From NCBI GenBank assembly GCA_025054695.1, contig JANWZI010000021.1, positions 1-44,357 on the forward strand: a stretch of DNA of 44,357 nucleotides. Direction: 5' to 3'. This stretch comes from Myxococcota bacterium (GTDB taxonomy: Bacteria > Myxococcota_A > Polyangia > Polyangiales > JANWZI01). Below the pieces are notes generated by a model that was not told the DNA's origin, did no database searches, and saw nothing but the letters and a program-made list of their open reading frames with translations. Positions 24,056 to 32,731 of the stretch are shown in pieces (the first letter of the stretch is position 1; the number at the start of each line of letters is the position of its first letter). A program made the position numbers and the translations under genes.

Positions 24056-25036
24056 ATGGCCCTGGTCTTGCTCATCCCGCTGCTCGGCGTCGTCTCGTAC
24101 GGCTGCTCGTGCGAGGAGCCATCGGCCTCGGCCCACTCGGCGAAGCGGACCGAAGCCATCATCGACCGCCCCACGTGGGGACTGCCACCCGAGATCGCCA
24201 GCCGTGTCGTCGCACGCATCGACGAACGCGAGCTGACCGTGCTGGACTTCGCCGACGAGCTGGCGCGACGCCCCCCGGCGGCCCGTGCGCGGTTCGTGAT
24301 GCCCGCGCATCGCGCGGAGCTACTCGAGCGGCTGGTCGACGACGAGTTGCTCGCGGACGAGGCGCGCCGCCGGGGCCACGACCGCGACCCCGCCGTGGCG
24401 CAGGCCCGGCGCACGGCCCTGGTGCGTCAGCTCGCGCAGCGCGTCCGAGAGACGGTCGCGGCCGAGCCCGTACCCGAAGAGGAGCTGCGCGCCCGCTACG
24501 AATCGGAACCGACGCGATGGAACCGTCCGGAAATGATCAGCGCGCAGGTGATCGCGGTCGCCCGCGCCTCCGACGCACGACGGGTCATCGCCATCGTGCG
24601 CCGCGCCTCCGAGGTCGACCGCGCAATGCAGCAGGCCGCGCAGCGGTTCGCCATTCCCCGCGAAGGCATCCGCACGAGTCACCCGCTCGGACCCTTCCCC
24701 CACCCGGACGCGCCGGGAGGCGGTGATCCGAGCGTTCCCGAGCCGGTCGCGCGCGCCGCCTTCGCAACCCCCCCGGGCGCGATCCATCCGCAACCGGTCG
24801 CCCACGAGGGTGTGTTTTACGTCGTCCGAACGCTGACCCGCGCGCCCGAAACCCGGATCCCCTTCGAACGTGCCATGCCTCTGCTGCTCGCCGACCGCAT
24901 CGACGACGCAGTGCGCCGTCGCCTCGACGCCGAGGCGCAGCGCATCGAGGTCCACGTCGACGAGGCGGTTTTCGCCCAATTGCGGGATCCGTTCTCGGCC
25001 CGCGAACGCCCCGACGACTCGAGGAGTCCCCCATGA
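24056..25036 (+). CDS. Parvulin-type (PpiC/SurA) peptidyl-prolyl isomerase lipoprotein
   Basis: This 326-residue lipoprotein has a short leader ending SYGC (Cys17). Residues ~45-150 have the SurA-like N-domain (VVARIDERELTVLDFADELA, ELLERLVDDELLADEARRRGHDRDPAV). The parvulin domain (~155-285) shows ISAQVIAVARASDARRVIAIV, then HPLGPFPHPDAPGG, then VARAAFATPPGAIHPQPVAHEGVFYVVRTLTRAPET. The order fits PrsA/PpiC foldases that help exported proteins outside the inner membrane. It starts 1 nt after the SurA-like gene and overlaps the next one (ATGA). Its position suggests a dedicated foldase for the A/B lipoproteins. Confidence 0.82.
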   Translation: MALVLLIPLLGVVSYGCSCEEPSASAHSAKRTEAIIDRPTWGLPPEIASRVVARIDERELTVLDFADELARRPPAARARFVMPAHRAELLERLVDDELLADEARRRGHDRDPAVAQARRTALVRQLAQRVRETVAAEPVPEEELRARYESEPTRWNRPEMISAQVIAVARASDARRVIAIVRRASEVDRAMQQAAQRFAIPREGIRTSHPLGPFPHPDAPGGGDPSVPEPVARAAFATPPGAIHPQPVAHEGVFYVVRTLTRAPETRIPFERAMPLLLADRIDDAVRRRLDAEAQRIEVHVDEAVFAQLRDPFSARERPDDSRSPP

Positions 25037-25719
25037 CGACTCACCCGCGGCCAGCCGTAGCAATCGCCTTGCTCGGAGCCATCGCCTCGTTGTGCGCCTG
25101 CGAAGAGGACCGCCCCCCGGCACCGCTCGCCGATGCAGGCCCCCGAGACGCGGTCGTGCCCGATCGCATGCAAGCCGAGGATTCCACGGTCGACCTCGAC
25201 GCAAGGGTGGGCGACGAGCGAGCCGCCGAAGAGTCGGGAACCAGCGACTCCGCCATCGCCGACGCCGGCCCGGAAAGTGATGGAAGTCACGCTGCGGACG
25301 GCATGGTCGTGCGGCCGGACGGTGCGTTTGGCGAGCTGGATTCGGGCCCCTGCCCCGTTCCACCCGCGGGCTGCTCGTACGACACGTCACGCCCCGGTTG
25401 CGCCCTGCGCTGCCCGTGCGGCAGCACGAGTTGCGATGAGACGCAGTGGTGCATGCGCACGACACCCGGCGCATGCAGCGGCGAGGGAACGTGCGTGCCG
25501 AGACCCGCCTCGTGCCCCAGCGGGGAGTACGAGCCGGTTTGCGGCTGTGACGGCGCCACGTACAACAGCGCGTGCGACGCCAACCGCCTGGGAGTCGCCG
25601 TCGCTCGCGAAGGCGAATGCGACAGCGCCGATTGCCGGATGCGACCCTGTCCACCTGGTTGGGCGTGTCGTCGCTGTGGCGAACGACACGCCTGTCTGCG
25701 ACCCGGTGACATGTGCTGA
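25033..25719 (+). CDS. Kazal-type inhibitor-domain lipoprotein
   Basis: This 228-residue lipoprotein has a leader ending LCAC (Cys23). An Asp/Ala/Ser-rich linker (~25-115) precedes several Cys pairs (CPCGSTSCDETQWCM). Residues ~160-195 match the Kazal pattern C......YEPVCGCDG.TYNSACDA...GV.....GEC. The last 25 residues have four to six more Cys. Kazal domains inhibit serine proteases; in a surface lipoprotein this could protect the cell or the cluster's proteins. The P1 residue and target cannot be judged. It is the last gene of the cluster, with its start overlapping the PpiC stop. Confidence 0.82.
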   Translation: MTTHPRPAVAIALLGAIASLCACEEDRPPAPLADAGPRDAVVPDRMQAEDSTVDLDARVGDERAAEESGTSDSAIADAGPESDGSHAADGMVVRPDGAFGELDSGPCPVPPAGCSYDTSRPGCALRCPCGSTSCDETQWCMRTTPGACSGEGTCVPRPASCPSGEYEPVCGCDGATYNSACDANRLGVAVAREGECDSADCRMRPCPPGWACRRCGERHACLRPGDMC

Positions 25720-25819
25720 ACGTTCGCGATCGGCCGATTCGGCGTCGCGCCGCGATCCCGTCGGAGACGCAGTCCGAGGTCTGGGCCGTGGCTGCAGCTG
25801 CGTGACCGGATCCAACCGC

Positions 25820-25848
25820 GAATCGGACTCCGAGCTCGAGTCGGAGGC
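25820..25848. repeat. Short remnant of the NCCGAG family, R6
   Basis: About 30 bp in the 134-bp convergent gap before the rhomboid gene reads TCGGACTCCGAGCTCGAGTC, with units in both orientations around a palindromic centre. It may be a decayed array or simply a small hairpin/terminator. Confidence 0.4.
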
Positions 25849-25853
25849 TGCGC

Positions 25854-26570
25854 TCAGTCGAGGCCCGAGCGTCGTCGCAGGCGCGCGGCCTCGATGTCCC
25901 ATTGTCGCAGGCGGGTCCCCGCGATGGGCCGTGCGAGCAGCAGCCCTGCGACGAATCCGCCGACGTGCGCGAAGAAGGCCACGCCCCCTTGCTGCGCTCC
26001 GAGCGTCGGAAGCGAAAGGAACGCGTAGAGCAATTGCAGCAGGAACCAGAGGATCAGGAAGACGAACGCGGGCAGTTGCTGGAAGAACAGCGGAGGAATC
26101 CACGCGAGCACCGGCGCGCGCGGGTGCATGACCACGTAGCCGGCTAGCACGGCGGAGATGGCGCCCGATGCGCCGACGAGGGGAACGCGGCTGCTCGGAT
26201 CGACGACCACCTGGGCGAGCGCGGCCACCAGTCCCCCCACCACGTAGAAGAACACGTAGCGGCCGCGGCCCAGAATGTCCTCGACGTTGTCGCCGAACAC
26301 CCACAAAAAGAGCATGTTGCTGCCCAGGTGCAGCAGATCCGCGTGCAGGAACATGCTCGTGAAGAGCGTCGTGACCTCCTCGAAATCCGGAACGTGGAGC
26401 AGCTCCGCGGCGACGACCCCGAAGCGGCGCAGCATCGCCGCCAGCGCTCCGGGCCCATCGGTAGCGGCGATCGAGGCCTGAAACGCGTACACCGCGATGT
26501 TCATCGCGACGAGCGAGCGCGTCACGATCGGCGCGCGCAGCGTCGGGTTCGTGTCCTTGAGGGGAATCAC
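25854..26570 (-). CDS. Rhomboid-family intramembrane serine protease
   Basis: This 238-residue integral membrane protein has about six transmembrane helices and little extra sequence. Motifs are HLGSNMLFLWVFGDNVED (helix 2, with the conserved His/Asn pair), GASGAISAVLAGY with nucleophile Ser135, and AHVGGFVAGLL with catalytic His202. It cleaves transmembrane segments or anchors of other membrane proteins. It has no GlpG-type N-domain. The GTG start has a GGAGG site about 10 nt upstream. It is transcribed alone, convergent with the surface-lipoprotein cluster; its substrates are not indicated. Confidence 0.93.
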   Translation of the reverse strand: MIPLKDTNPTLRAPIVTRSLVAMNIAVYAFQASIAATDGPGALAAMLRRFGVVAAELLHVPDFEEVTTLFTSMFLHADLLHLGSNMLFLWVFGDNVEDILGRGRYVFFYVVGGLVAALAQVVVDPSSRVPLVGASGAISAVLAGYVVMHPRAPVLAWIPPLFFQQLPAFVFLILWFLLQLLYAFLSLPTLGAQQGGVAFFAHVGGFVAGLLLARPIAGTRLRQWDIEAARLRRRSGLD

Positions 26571-26734
26571 GAGTCCGCCTCCGGGCCCGGAGCATCCCTC
26601 CGGTTGGCGACCGCCGCCAGAGGCAAGATCGCGCCGCGCGCGCGACCCGAACGAGCCGTCATCGGGGCGCCAAACTCCGACGCCGACCGCGTTCCGGGTT
26701 CGGGGGCCGAGTGCGTGCCGTGCCCTAGAACAGG

Positions 26735-26885
26735 TCGGAGTCCGAGTCCGAGCCCGAGTCCGAGTCCGAGCCCGAGTCCGAGCCCCAGTCCGAGTCCGAG
26801 ACTGAGACCGATCCCGAGCCCGAGCCCGAGCCCGAGCCCGAATCCGAGCCCGAGTCCGAGACCGAGTCGGAGCCGGAGACCGAGC
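26735..26885 (+). repeat. Well-preserved NCCGAG array R7
   Basis: About 25 units of TCCGAG, CCCGAG and ACCGAG lie in the 359-bp divergent gap between the rhomboid and helicase genes, ending about 30 bp before the helicase -10-like box. The left half of the gap (26571-26734) holds the rhomboid promoter region and no other recognisable feature. Confidence 0.92.
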
Positions 26886-26916
26886 GGCGCCGCGAGCCTC
26901 GGCACCCGGCGGGCGG

Positions 26917-26922
26917 TACCCT
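26917..26922 (+). promoter_or_regulatory. -10-like box TACCCT, leaderless arrangement
   Basis: TACCCT ends 7 nt before the GTG of the helicase gene, and no Shine-Dalgarno site is present. Confidence 0.4.
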
Positions 26923-26929
26923 TCGAGCC

Positions 26930-28912
26930 GTGCCCAGCGCGACGGAATGGCTCGGCCCGGATGGACCGCTCGCCCGCGCGACGCCCGGCTGGGAGCTGCG
27001 ACCCTCGCAACTCGAGATGGCCGCGATCGTCGAACGGACGCTCCGTGAGGGCGGCATCGCCATCGTGGAGGCGGGCACCGGCACCGGCAAGACGCTCGCC
27101 TATCTCGTTCCGGCGCTGCTCTCGGGCCGTCGCGTCGTCGTCTCGACGGCGACGCGCGCTTTGCAAGACCAGATCGTCGAGCGCGACGTGCCCGCGCTGC
27201 TGGCTCGCACGGGGCTGCGTGCCCGCGTGGTCTCGCTCAAGGGTCTGCCCAACTACGTGTGTCTGCGTCGCCTCGAGGAGACGCGTGCCGCACGCGCATC
27301 CCTCTCGCCGACGCTCGCCGACCAGCTCGAGCACGTCGAGCGCTGGCTCCGAACGACGCGACGTGGAGAGCGCGCCGAGCTGGCATCGCTGCCGGAAGAG
27401 GCGCCGATCTGGGCCGAGATCACCTCCTCCTCGGACAGCCGGATCGGTCCGCGCTGCCCGTACTACGAGGAGTGCTTCGCGACGCGCGCGCGCAGCGCCG
27501 CCGAACGGGCCGATCTCGTCGTCGTCAATCACCACCTGTTCTTCGCGGATCGCGTAACGCGCACGCCGCACGGCGGCGGCGTGTTGCCCGATCACGACGC
27601 CGTCGTCTTCGACGAGGCCCACGCGCTGGCCGAAATCGCGACGGCGTACTTCGGAACCCGGGTCTCGGCGGGCCGGTTCGATGCGCTCGTGCGTGACGCA
27701 CGACGCGCCGCAGAAGCCGCCGGCGTGGAGCGCGAGCTCGGATCGCATCCCCGCGACGTCGAGCGTCGGGCCTCGGCACTCTTCGACGCCCTGCCCGTCG
27801 CCGACGGGGAGCCGACCCGCCGTGCGCTCGATCCGGACGCGTTGCGGGGAGCGATCCGACCCCGGTGGCTCGAGCTCGACGCCGCGCTGGACGCGCTCGG
27901 AGCGGCTGCCCTGCGACACGCCGGCCGGTCGGAGGCTCTCGCGCACATCGCGCGCCGCGCCACGGCCTTACGCGAGCAGCTCGCCACCCTGTTCGAGCCT
28001 TCCGACTCGGATGCGGACCACGTGACGTGGATCGAGCGCGAGGGCAGACGACCGGCGCTCGGCGCAAGCCCCGTCGACGTCGGCGCCCTGCTGCGCGAGC
28101 ACGTCTGGACGACGATTCCCGCCGTGGTGCTCACGAGCGCGACGCTCGCCGTGCGCGGACGCCTCGACTTCAGTCTGCGGCGTCTGGGCCTCGACGCGCC
28201 CCAGCTCTCGGTCCACGGGGCGGTGTTGCCTTCGCCCTTCGACTTCGCGCGCCAGGTCGCGCTCTACCTGCCGACCCACCTGCCGGAGCCGGACGAGGAA
28301 GGGTTCCTCGAGGCGGCCGCGGCCGAGATCGACGCGCTCGTCGGTCTCGTCGGAGGCGGCGCATTCGTCCTGTGCACCTCGATCCGCGCCATGCACGCGC
28401 TTTTCGAACGCGCGCCCCAGGGCCCGACCGTCCTCGTCCAGGGACAGGCGCCCCGCGCCGCGTTGCTCGAACGGTTCCGCGCCGACGGAAACGCCGTGCT
28501 CTACGCGACGGCGAGCTTCTGGGAAGGCGTCGACGTGCCCGGGGATGCCCTGCGGCTGGTCGTCATCGATCGGTTGCCGTTCGACGTCCCCACCGATCCC
28601 CTCGTCGCTGCGCGCGCTCGGTGGATCCGGGCGAACGGGGGCGACCCGTTCCGCGACGAAGCGCTGCCCGCGGCGGCCCTCGCGCTCGAACAAGCATTCG
28701 GGCGATTGGTGCGAGCCACGTCCGACCACGGCATCGTGGCCGTGCTCGATCGACGCATCGTGACGCGCGGATACGGGCGCGTGTTCCTCGAAACCTTACC
28801 CCCCGCGACCCGCTGTGACGATCGCGACGCGGTGAGCCGATTCTGGCGCGGCCTGCGCGCGATGCGCGAGGCGCGCGAGGCGCCGCTTGGCCCGAGCACG
28901 CTCGCGCGCTAA
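26930..28912 (+). CDS. DinG/YoaA-like (XPD-family) DNA helicase
   Basis: This 660-residue superfamily-2 helicase has Walker A EAGTGTGKT (47-55), VVSTATRALQDQ (motif Ia), a DEAH box in VVFDEAHALAE, VVLTSATLA, and the C-terminal motifs FWEGVDVPG and QAFGRLVRA (motif VI). Such enzymes unwind damaged or structured DNA 5'->3'. The iron-sulfur region has Cys111 (NYVC), Cys176 and Cys182 (RCPYYEEC). The fourth Cys expected between the first and second is replaced by Ser170-Arg171 (SSDSRIG), so cluster binding may be altered. Start GTG follows the -10-like box. It stands alone, 29 nt before the amidase gene, and may be co-transcribed with it. Confidence 0.93.
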   Translation: MPSATEWLGPDGPLARATPGWELRPSQLEMAAIVERTLREGGIAIVEAGTGTGKTLAYLVPALLSGRRVVVSTATRALQDQIVERDVPALLARTGLRARVVSLKGLPNYVCLRRLEETRAARASLSPTLADQLEHVERWLRTTRRGERAELASLPEEAPIWAEITSSSDSRIGPRCPYYEECFATRARSAAERADLVVVNHHLFFADRVTRTPHGGGVLPDHDAVVFDEAHALAEIATAYFGTRVSAGRFDALVRDARRAAEAAGVERELGSHPRDVERRASALFDALPVADGEPTRRALDPDALRGAIRPRWLELDAALDALGAAALRHAGRSEALAHIARRATALREQLATLFEPSDSDADHVTWIEREGRRPALGASPVDVGALLREHVWTTIPAVVLTSATLAVRGRLDFSLRRLGLDAPQLSVHGAVLPSPFDFARQVALYLPTHLPEPDEEGFLEAAAAEIDALVGLVGGGAFVLCTSIRAMHALFERAPQGPTVLVQGQAPRAALLERFRADGNAVLYATASFWEGVDVPGDALRLVVIDRLPFDVPTDPLVAARARWIRANGGDPFRDEALPAAALALEQAFGRLVRATSDHGIVAVLDRRIVTRGYGRVFLETLPPATRCDDRDAVSRFWRGLRAMREAREAPLGPSTLAR

Positions 28913-28941
28913 TCACGCTCGCCGTGGTCGGCTTCCCGGAA

Positions 28942-30432
28942 ATGAGCGAGTACGATGGACTCGGGCTCGCCGAGTTGGTGCGAAAGGGCGAGGTGACGGC
29001 ATCCGATCTCGTCGAGGAGGTCATCGCGCGCATCGAGCGACTCGATCCGTCGCTCAATGCCGTGGTCGTGCGCACGTACGCCGAGGCGCGCGACGGCGCG
29101 GCGCGTCCGCTCCCCGACGGCCCTTTCGCAGGGGTCCCGATGCTGCTTAAAGACCTCGGCGCAGCACAGCGAGGGGTGCGCTCGACCCATGGGTGCAGGT
29201 TCTTCGCGGATTGGGTCCCGGACCACGATTCGGAGCTCGTCGCCGCCTATCGACGCGCAGGGTTCCTGATCGTCGGGCGGACCAACAGCCCCGAGCTCGG
29301 CATCACGCCGTACACCGAGCCCGAACTGCACGGACCAACCCGCAATCCATGGGCGCTGGACCGAACTCCGGGCGGATCGTCCGGAGGCGCGGCCGCCGCG
29401 GTGGGGGCACGCATCGTCCCGATCGCGCACGGCGGAGACGGCGGCGGCTCGATCCGCATTCCAGCCTCCTGTTGTGGCCTGTTCGGCCTGAAACCCTCAC
29501 GCGGGCGCACGCCCGTCGGTCCCGACGCGAGCGAAGGCTGGCAGGGCCTCGCGGTCGAGCACGTGATCACGTTGAGCGTGCGCGACTCGGCCGCCGTTCT
29601 CGACGCGACCTGCCCACCCGCCACGACGCCGCGCACGCCGTGGTATCCGCCCGCGCCCGCGCCCGAAGGCGGCTGGCTCGAGCAGACGCGGCGGCCGCCG
29701 GGCCGCCTGCGCATCGCGTGGACGGAACGACCGTTCCTCCCCGCGACGGTCCATCCCGATTGCGTCGCCGCCGTCGAAGATGCCGCGCGTTTGTGCGCCG
29801 ATCTTGGCCACGAGGTCGAGCCGGCGGCGCCCCCGATCGATCCCGAGGGGTTCGCGCACGACTTTTTCACGGTCGTCGCTGCGGAAACCAGCGCGGAAAT
29901 CGCACTCGCCGAGCGCCTGCTACGACGCACGGCCCGGCCGCGCGACTTCGAGTCCGGCACGTGGCTGCTGCACCTGCTCGGTCAGGTGCTCACGGGTCAA
30001 CAGGTCGCGCTCGCCCGCAAGCGCCTGCAGTCGCTCGCCCGCGAGGTGCTCGCGTGGCACGAGCGCTGGGACGTCTTGCTCACGCCGACCCTCGGACGGC
30101 CTCCGCCCCCCATCGGGTCGCTGCGGCCGCAAGGCATCGAGGCATTCCTCCATCAGGTGGTCTCGCAAGCCAATTTGCGCGGCGCGCTCAAGCTCCCTGG
30201 CGTCGTCGAGCGCGCGGTGGCGCGGGTCTTCGAGTTCATTCCGTTCACGCCGCTGGCGAACGTGACCGGCCAACCCGCGATGAACGTGCCCCTGTTCTGG
30301 AACGGCGAGGGGCTCCCCGTGGGCGTGATGTTCGCCGCGCGCATCGGAGACGAAGCGACGCTGCTGCGTCTCGCCGCCCAGCTCGAGCAGGCCCGGCCCT
30401 GGCGCGATCGGATCCCCCCGCACTGCGCGTGA
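28942..30432 (+). CDS. Amidase-signature family amidase
   Basis: This 496-residue enzyme hydrolyses an amide bond. The Ser-cisSer-Lys triad is visible: Lys70 in PMLLKDLGAA, the cis-Ser in PGGSSGGAAAAV (146/147) and nucleophile Ser170 in GGDGGGSIRIPAS. The C-terminus has the family motif FTPLANVTGQPAMNVPLFWNGEGLPVGVMFAA. It differs from the GatA gene in this window (no GSDTGGSVRQP) and is closer to 6-aminohexanoate-cyclic-dimer hydrolase/general amidases. The ATG at 28942 was preferred; a GTG at 28924 is in frame. Substrate unknown. Confidence 0.92.
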   Translation: MSEYDGLGLAELVRKGEVTASDLVEEVIARIERLDPSLNAVVVRTYAEARDGAARPLPDGPFAGVPMLLKDLGAAQRGVRSTHGCRFFADWVPDHDSELVAAYRRAGFLIVGRTNSPELGITPYTEPELHGPTRNPWALDRTPGGSSGGAAAAVGARIVPIAHGGDGGGSIRIPASCCGLFGLKPSRGRTPVGPDASEGWQGLAVEHVITLSVRDSAAVLDATCPPATTPRTPWYPPAPAPEGGWLEQTRRPPGRLRIAWTERPFLPATVHPDCVAAVEDAARLCADLGHEVEPAAPPIDPEGFAHDFFTVVAAETSAEIALAERLLRRTARPRDFESGTWLLHLLGQVLTGQQVALARKRLQSLAREVLAWHERWDVLLTPTLGRPPPPIGSLRPQGIEAFLHQVVSQANLRGALKLPGVVERAVARVFEFIPFTPLANVTGQPAMNVPLFWNGEGLPVGVMFAARIGDEATLLRLAAQLEQARPWRDRIPPHCA

Positions 30433-30443
30433 GCCCCATTTCG

Positions 30444-30531
30444 GGATCGGACTCGGACTCGGACTCGGGCTCCGTCTCGGACTCGGGCTCTGCCTCCGAC
30501 TCCGGCTCGAGCTCGGACTCGGTCTCCGCCC
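30444..30531 (-). repeat. NCCGAG array R8
   Basis: This array fills nearly the whole 112-bp convergent gap, beginning 12 nt after one stop codon and ending 14 nt before the other. The plus strand reads CTCGGA, CTCGGG and CTCCGA units; the NCCGAG strand is minus. Confidence 0.9.
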
Positions 30532-30544
30532 CCGGCGCGCTCGC

Positions 30545-31510
30545 TCAGTTGACGTACTTGGCGGCGAGCGCCTCTTGCGCCAGCTCCTCGAAGCTCATGC
30601 GTGCGACGCGCCGCGCCTCGTCCTCCGTGTAGAGGCGGCGGATGACCCGCGGCTCGACGCCCATGATGCGCGCGATGACGGGCGCGAGCATCGGTCCGAG
30701 CCATGGATGGTGAAACGCGTCCTGCAAACCGCGCATGAAGCGGGTGAAGGGCCGCTCGGCCACTCCCGGCTTGGTCCCGAGCAGCTGCATCCGCTTGAAC
30801 GCCTCCTGCAGTCGTCGTCCACCGGGATCGACGAGATCCATCGGCTCGAAGAAGACGGCGCGGAAAAACGGCGCCGCGTGCCACATGAAGGCGACGAGCG
30901 CGCGGTAGGCCGCGAGCGTCTCCGCAGGCGGCCGTGGCGGCATCGAGGCGAGCTCGCGCCGATACGCCTCCGACGCATAGTACTCGGTCATGTAGTAGTC
31001 CATCGCGATGTGCCGCGACTCGTCGCGGTTGATGAGCGTCATGGCCTGCCGGCTCATCTCGTCGTCGACGAAGTCGTCGATCGAGCGGAGCAACGCGATG
31101 TCGAGGAGCAACTCGCCCGCCGTGATGTACGCGTTGGCGATCTCGGCCGAGAGATACCGGCAGGCGTGCACGAAGTGCTTCGCGAAGCGCACGAGGTGCG
31201 GGTTGCGCTCGTAGCGCCGGTACCGGTGCACGTCGTAGTGACGTGACAGCCGACGCGCGACCACGGCGTGACGGGCCTCGTCGAGCACGAAGGTGTGGAA
31301 GATCTCGCGCACGACGGGATCGGTCGCGCGATCGCGCTGCACCTTGAACAGCTCGCCGGCCAGCAGCTCGATCCCGGACATGTCCTCGAAGTACTGGCAG
31401 ACGGCCTCCTCGTGCTCGCGCGGCATCGCGCGCGGCGGCACGCTCCAGTCGAGATCGTCGACGTGCCACTGGTCGCGCCGGCACATCGCGAGCATCCGCT
31501 CGAGGTCCAT
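30545..31510 (-). CDS. Ferritin-like diiron protein (AurF-like oxygenase group)
   Basis: This 321-residue all-helical protein has two EXXH motifs (LDEARHA, Glu78/His81; RDESRHI, Glu164/His167). Additional glutamates on the partner helices (IELLAGE 48/53 and AGELLLD 133) are spaced like the diiron ligands of ferritin-like oxygenases such as AurF. The C-terminal ~100 residues are extra helices ending in FEELAQEALAAKYVN. I infer a diiron oxygenase or oxidase; the substrate is unknown and no reductase is adjacent. A TATCCT box lies 9 nt before the ATG, suggesting a leaderless mRNA. It is transcribed alone. Confidence 0.8.
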   Translation of the reverse strand: MDLERMLAMCRRDQWHVDDLDWSVPPRAMPREHEEAVCQYFEDMSGIELLAGELFKVQRDRATDPVVREIFHTFVLDEARHAVVARRLSRHYDVHRYRRYERNPHLVRFAKHFVHACRYLSAEIANAYITAGELLLDIALLRSIDDFVDDEMSRQAMTLINRDESRHIAMDYYMTEYYASEAYRRELASMPPRPPAETLAAYRALVAFMWHAAPFFRAVFFEPMDLVDPGGRRLQEAFKRMQLLGTKPGVAERPFTRFMRGLQDAFHHPWLGPMLAPVIARIMGVEPRVIRRLYTEDEARRVARMSFEELAQEALAAKYVN

Positions 31511-31519
31511 CGGCCGCTC

Positions 31520-31525
31520 AGGATA
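31520..31525 (-). promoter_or_regulatory. -10-like box TATCCT for the diiron gene
   Basis: The minus strand reads TATCCT, 9 nt before the ATG at 31510, in the 108-bp divergent gap. Confidence 0.45.
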
Positions 31526-31603
31526 CCACCGGCCGCCCCGCGCGGGCCGGGGCGAGACCCACGCGGACGTCGAGACCCTCGCTCCTGGCCTCGCCACCTG
31601 AGG

Positions 31604-31609
31604 TAGGCT
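31604..31609 (+). promoter_or_regulatory. -10-like box TAGGCT for the PrsW-like gene
   Basis: TAGGCT ends 9 nt before the GTG at 31619. No Shine-Dalgarno site is seen. Confidence 0.4.
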
Positions 31610-31618
31610 GCGGCCGCG

Positions 31619-32731
31619 GTGCGGCTTCCCAATCCAGACCGCTCCCGACGCACGCTCGGACTGTGGCTGCTCGTGCTCGCGCTCGTCGGGGGCGCGATCC
31701 TGCTCGCCGTCCAGCTGTTGCTCGGCGTCGTCAACCATCCCCGCCCCGACGAGGCCGTCGGCACGATGCTCCTCGGCGCCGTCCTCGCGTTCCCGTCCGG
31801 CGCGTTCTACCTGACGGTGCCGCGCCTGCTCGATCGCTACGACCCGGAGCCCTGGTACGCGCTGTTCGGCTGTCTCGCATGGGGAGCGCTCGTCGCCACC
31901 TCGATCAGCGCGCTGGTCAACACGTGCGTGGGCACGATGGCGGCCTTCATGCTGGGCCCGGCCCACGGGACGACGGTGGCCGCGGTGCTGAGCGCGCCGC
32001 TCGTCGAGGAAACGCTCAAGGGGATCGGGGTCTGGGGCGTTTTTCACTTCTTGCGTCGCGAATTCGACGGCGTCGTCGACGGAGTCATCTACGCCACGTT
32101 CATCGCCCTGGGCTTCGCGACGGTCGAGAACGTCATCTACTACGCGCGCGCCGCGGCCGAGGGAGCCCCCGTCCTCGCGCTCACGGTGTTCCTGCGGGGC
32201 CTGCTCTCGCCGTGGTGCCATCCCCTGTTCACAGCGATGACCGGCATCGGGCTGGGGATCGCGCGCGAGTCGACTCGTCCGATCGTGCGCTACGGGGCGC
32301 CGGTGCTCGGCTGGAGCGCCGCCGTGTTCCTGCACTTCGTGTGGAACGGAACCGCCTCGCTCGGAAGCGGGGAGCTGTTCCTGCTCATGCTCCCGCTGTG
32401 GTTGCTGTTCGTGGGCGGCTTCCTCGTCCTGGTGATCGTCCTGGTGGGCCGGCGCGGCCGGATCATCCGCCAGCACCTTCTCGACGAGATCGCACTCGGG
32501 ACGCTCGAGCGCCGCGAGGTCGAGGTCGCCGCCAGCGCCTTCGGGCTGCTGCGCGCGCGCATCCGCCACGGTCCGCGCGGCGCCGAACTGGTGCGCGCGA
32601 TCGCGCGCCTCGCGCTGAGCAAGTGGCACGCGGCGCGCGCGATGCAGGGAGGCACCCACACGGTGAGCCTCGATTTCATCGTGCCCCTGCGCGAGCGCGT
32701 GCGCGCCCTGCGCGCCCAGGTGCGGCTTTGA
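31619..32731 (+). CDS. PrsW-family intramembrane protease-like protein
   Basis: This 370-residue integral membrane protein has about eight hydrophobic segments in the first 270 residues. The PrsW/CPBP-like glutamate motifs are visible: LVEETLKG (Glu130, Glu131, Lys134), TVENVIYY (Glu170, Asn171), SPWCHPLFTAMTG and a later FLHFVWNG. In Bacillus PrsW cleaves an anti-sigma factor. The next gene, overlapping by TTGA, encodes a sigma factor, which fits a regulatory-proteolysis unit. The last ~100 residues are a soluble charged tail not seen in simple PrsW proteins. GTG start. Confidence 0.85.
   Translation: MRLPNPDRSRRTLGLWLLVLALVGGAILLAVQLLLGVVNHPRPDEAVGTMLLGAVLAFPSGAFYLTVPRLLDRYDPEPWYALFGCLAWGALVATSISALVNTCVGTMAAFMLGPAHGTTVAAVLSAPLVEETLKGIGVWGVFHFLRREFDGVVDGVIYATFIALGFATVENVIYYARAAAEGAPVLALTVFLRGLLSPWCHPLFTAMTGIGLGIARESTRPIVRYGAPVLGWSAAVFLHFVWNGTASLGSGELFLLMLPLWLLFVGGFLVLVIVLVGRRGRIIRQHLLDEIALGTLERREVEVAASAFGLLRARIRHGPRGAELVRAIARLALSKWHAARAMQGGTHTVSLDFIVPLRERVRALRAQVRL

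Noticed and set aside
25720-25853. Terminator hairpin after the Kazal gene (GATCGGCCGAT palindrome)
   Set aside because: Stem too short and no T-run; kept only as the short R6 remnant.
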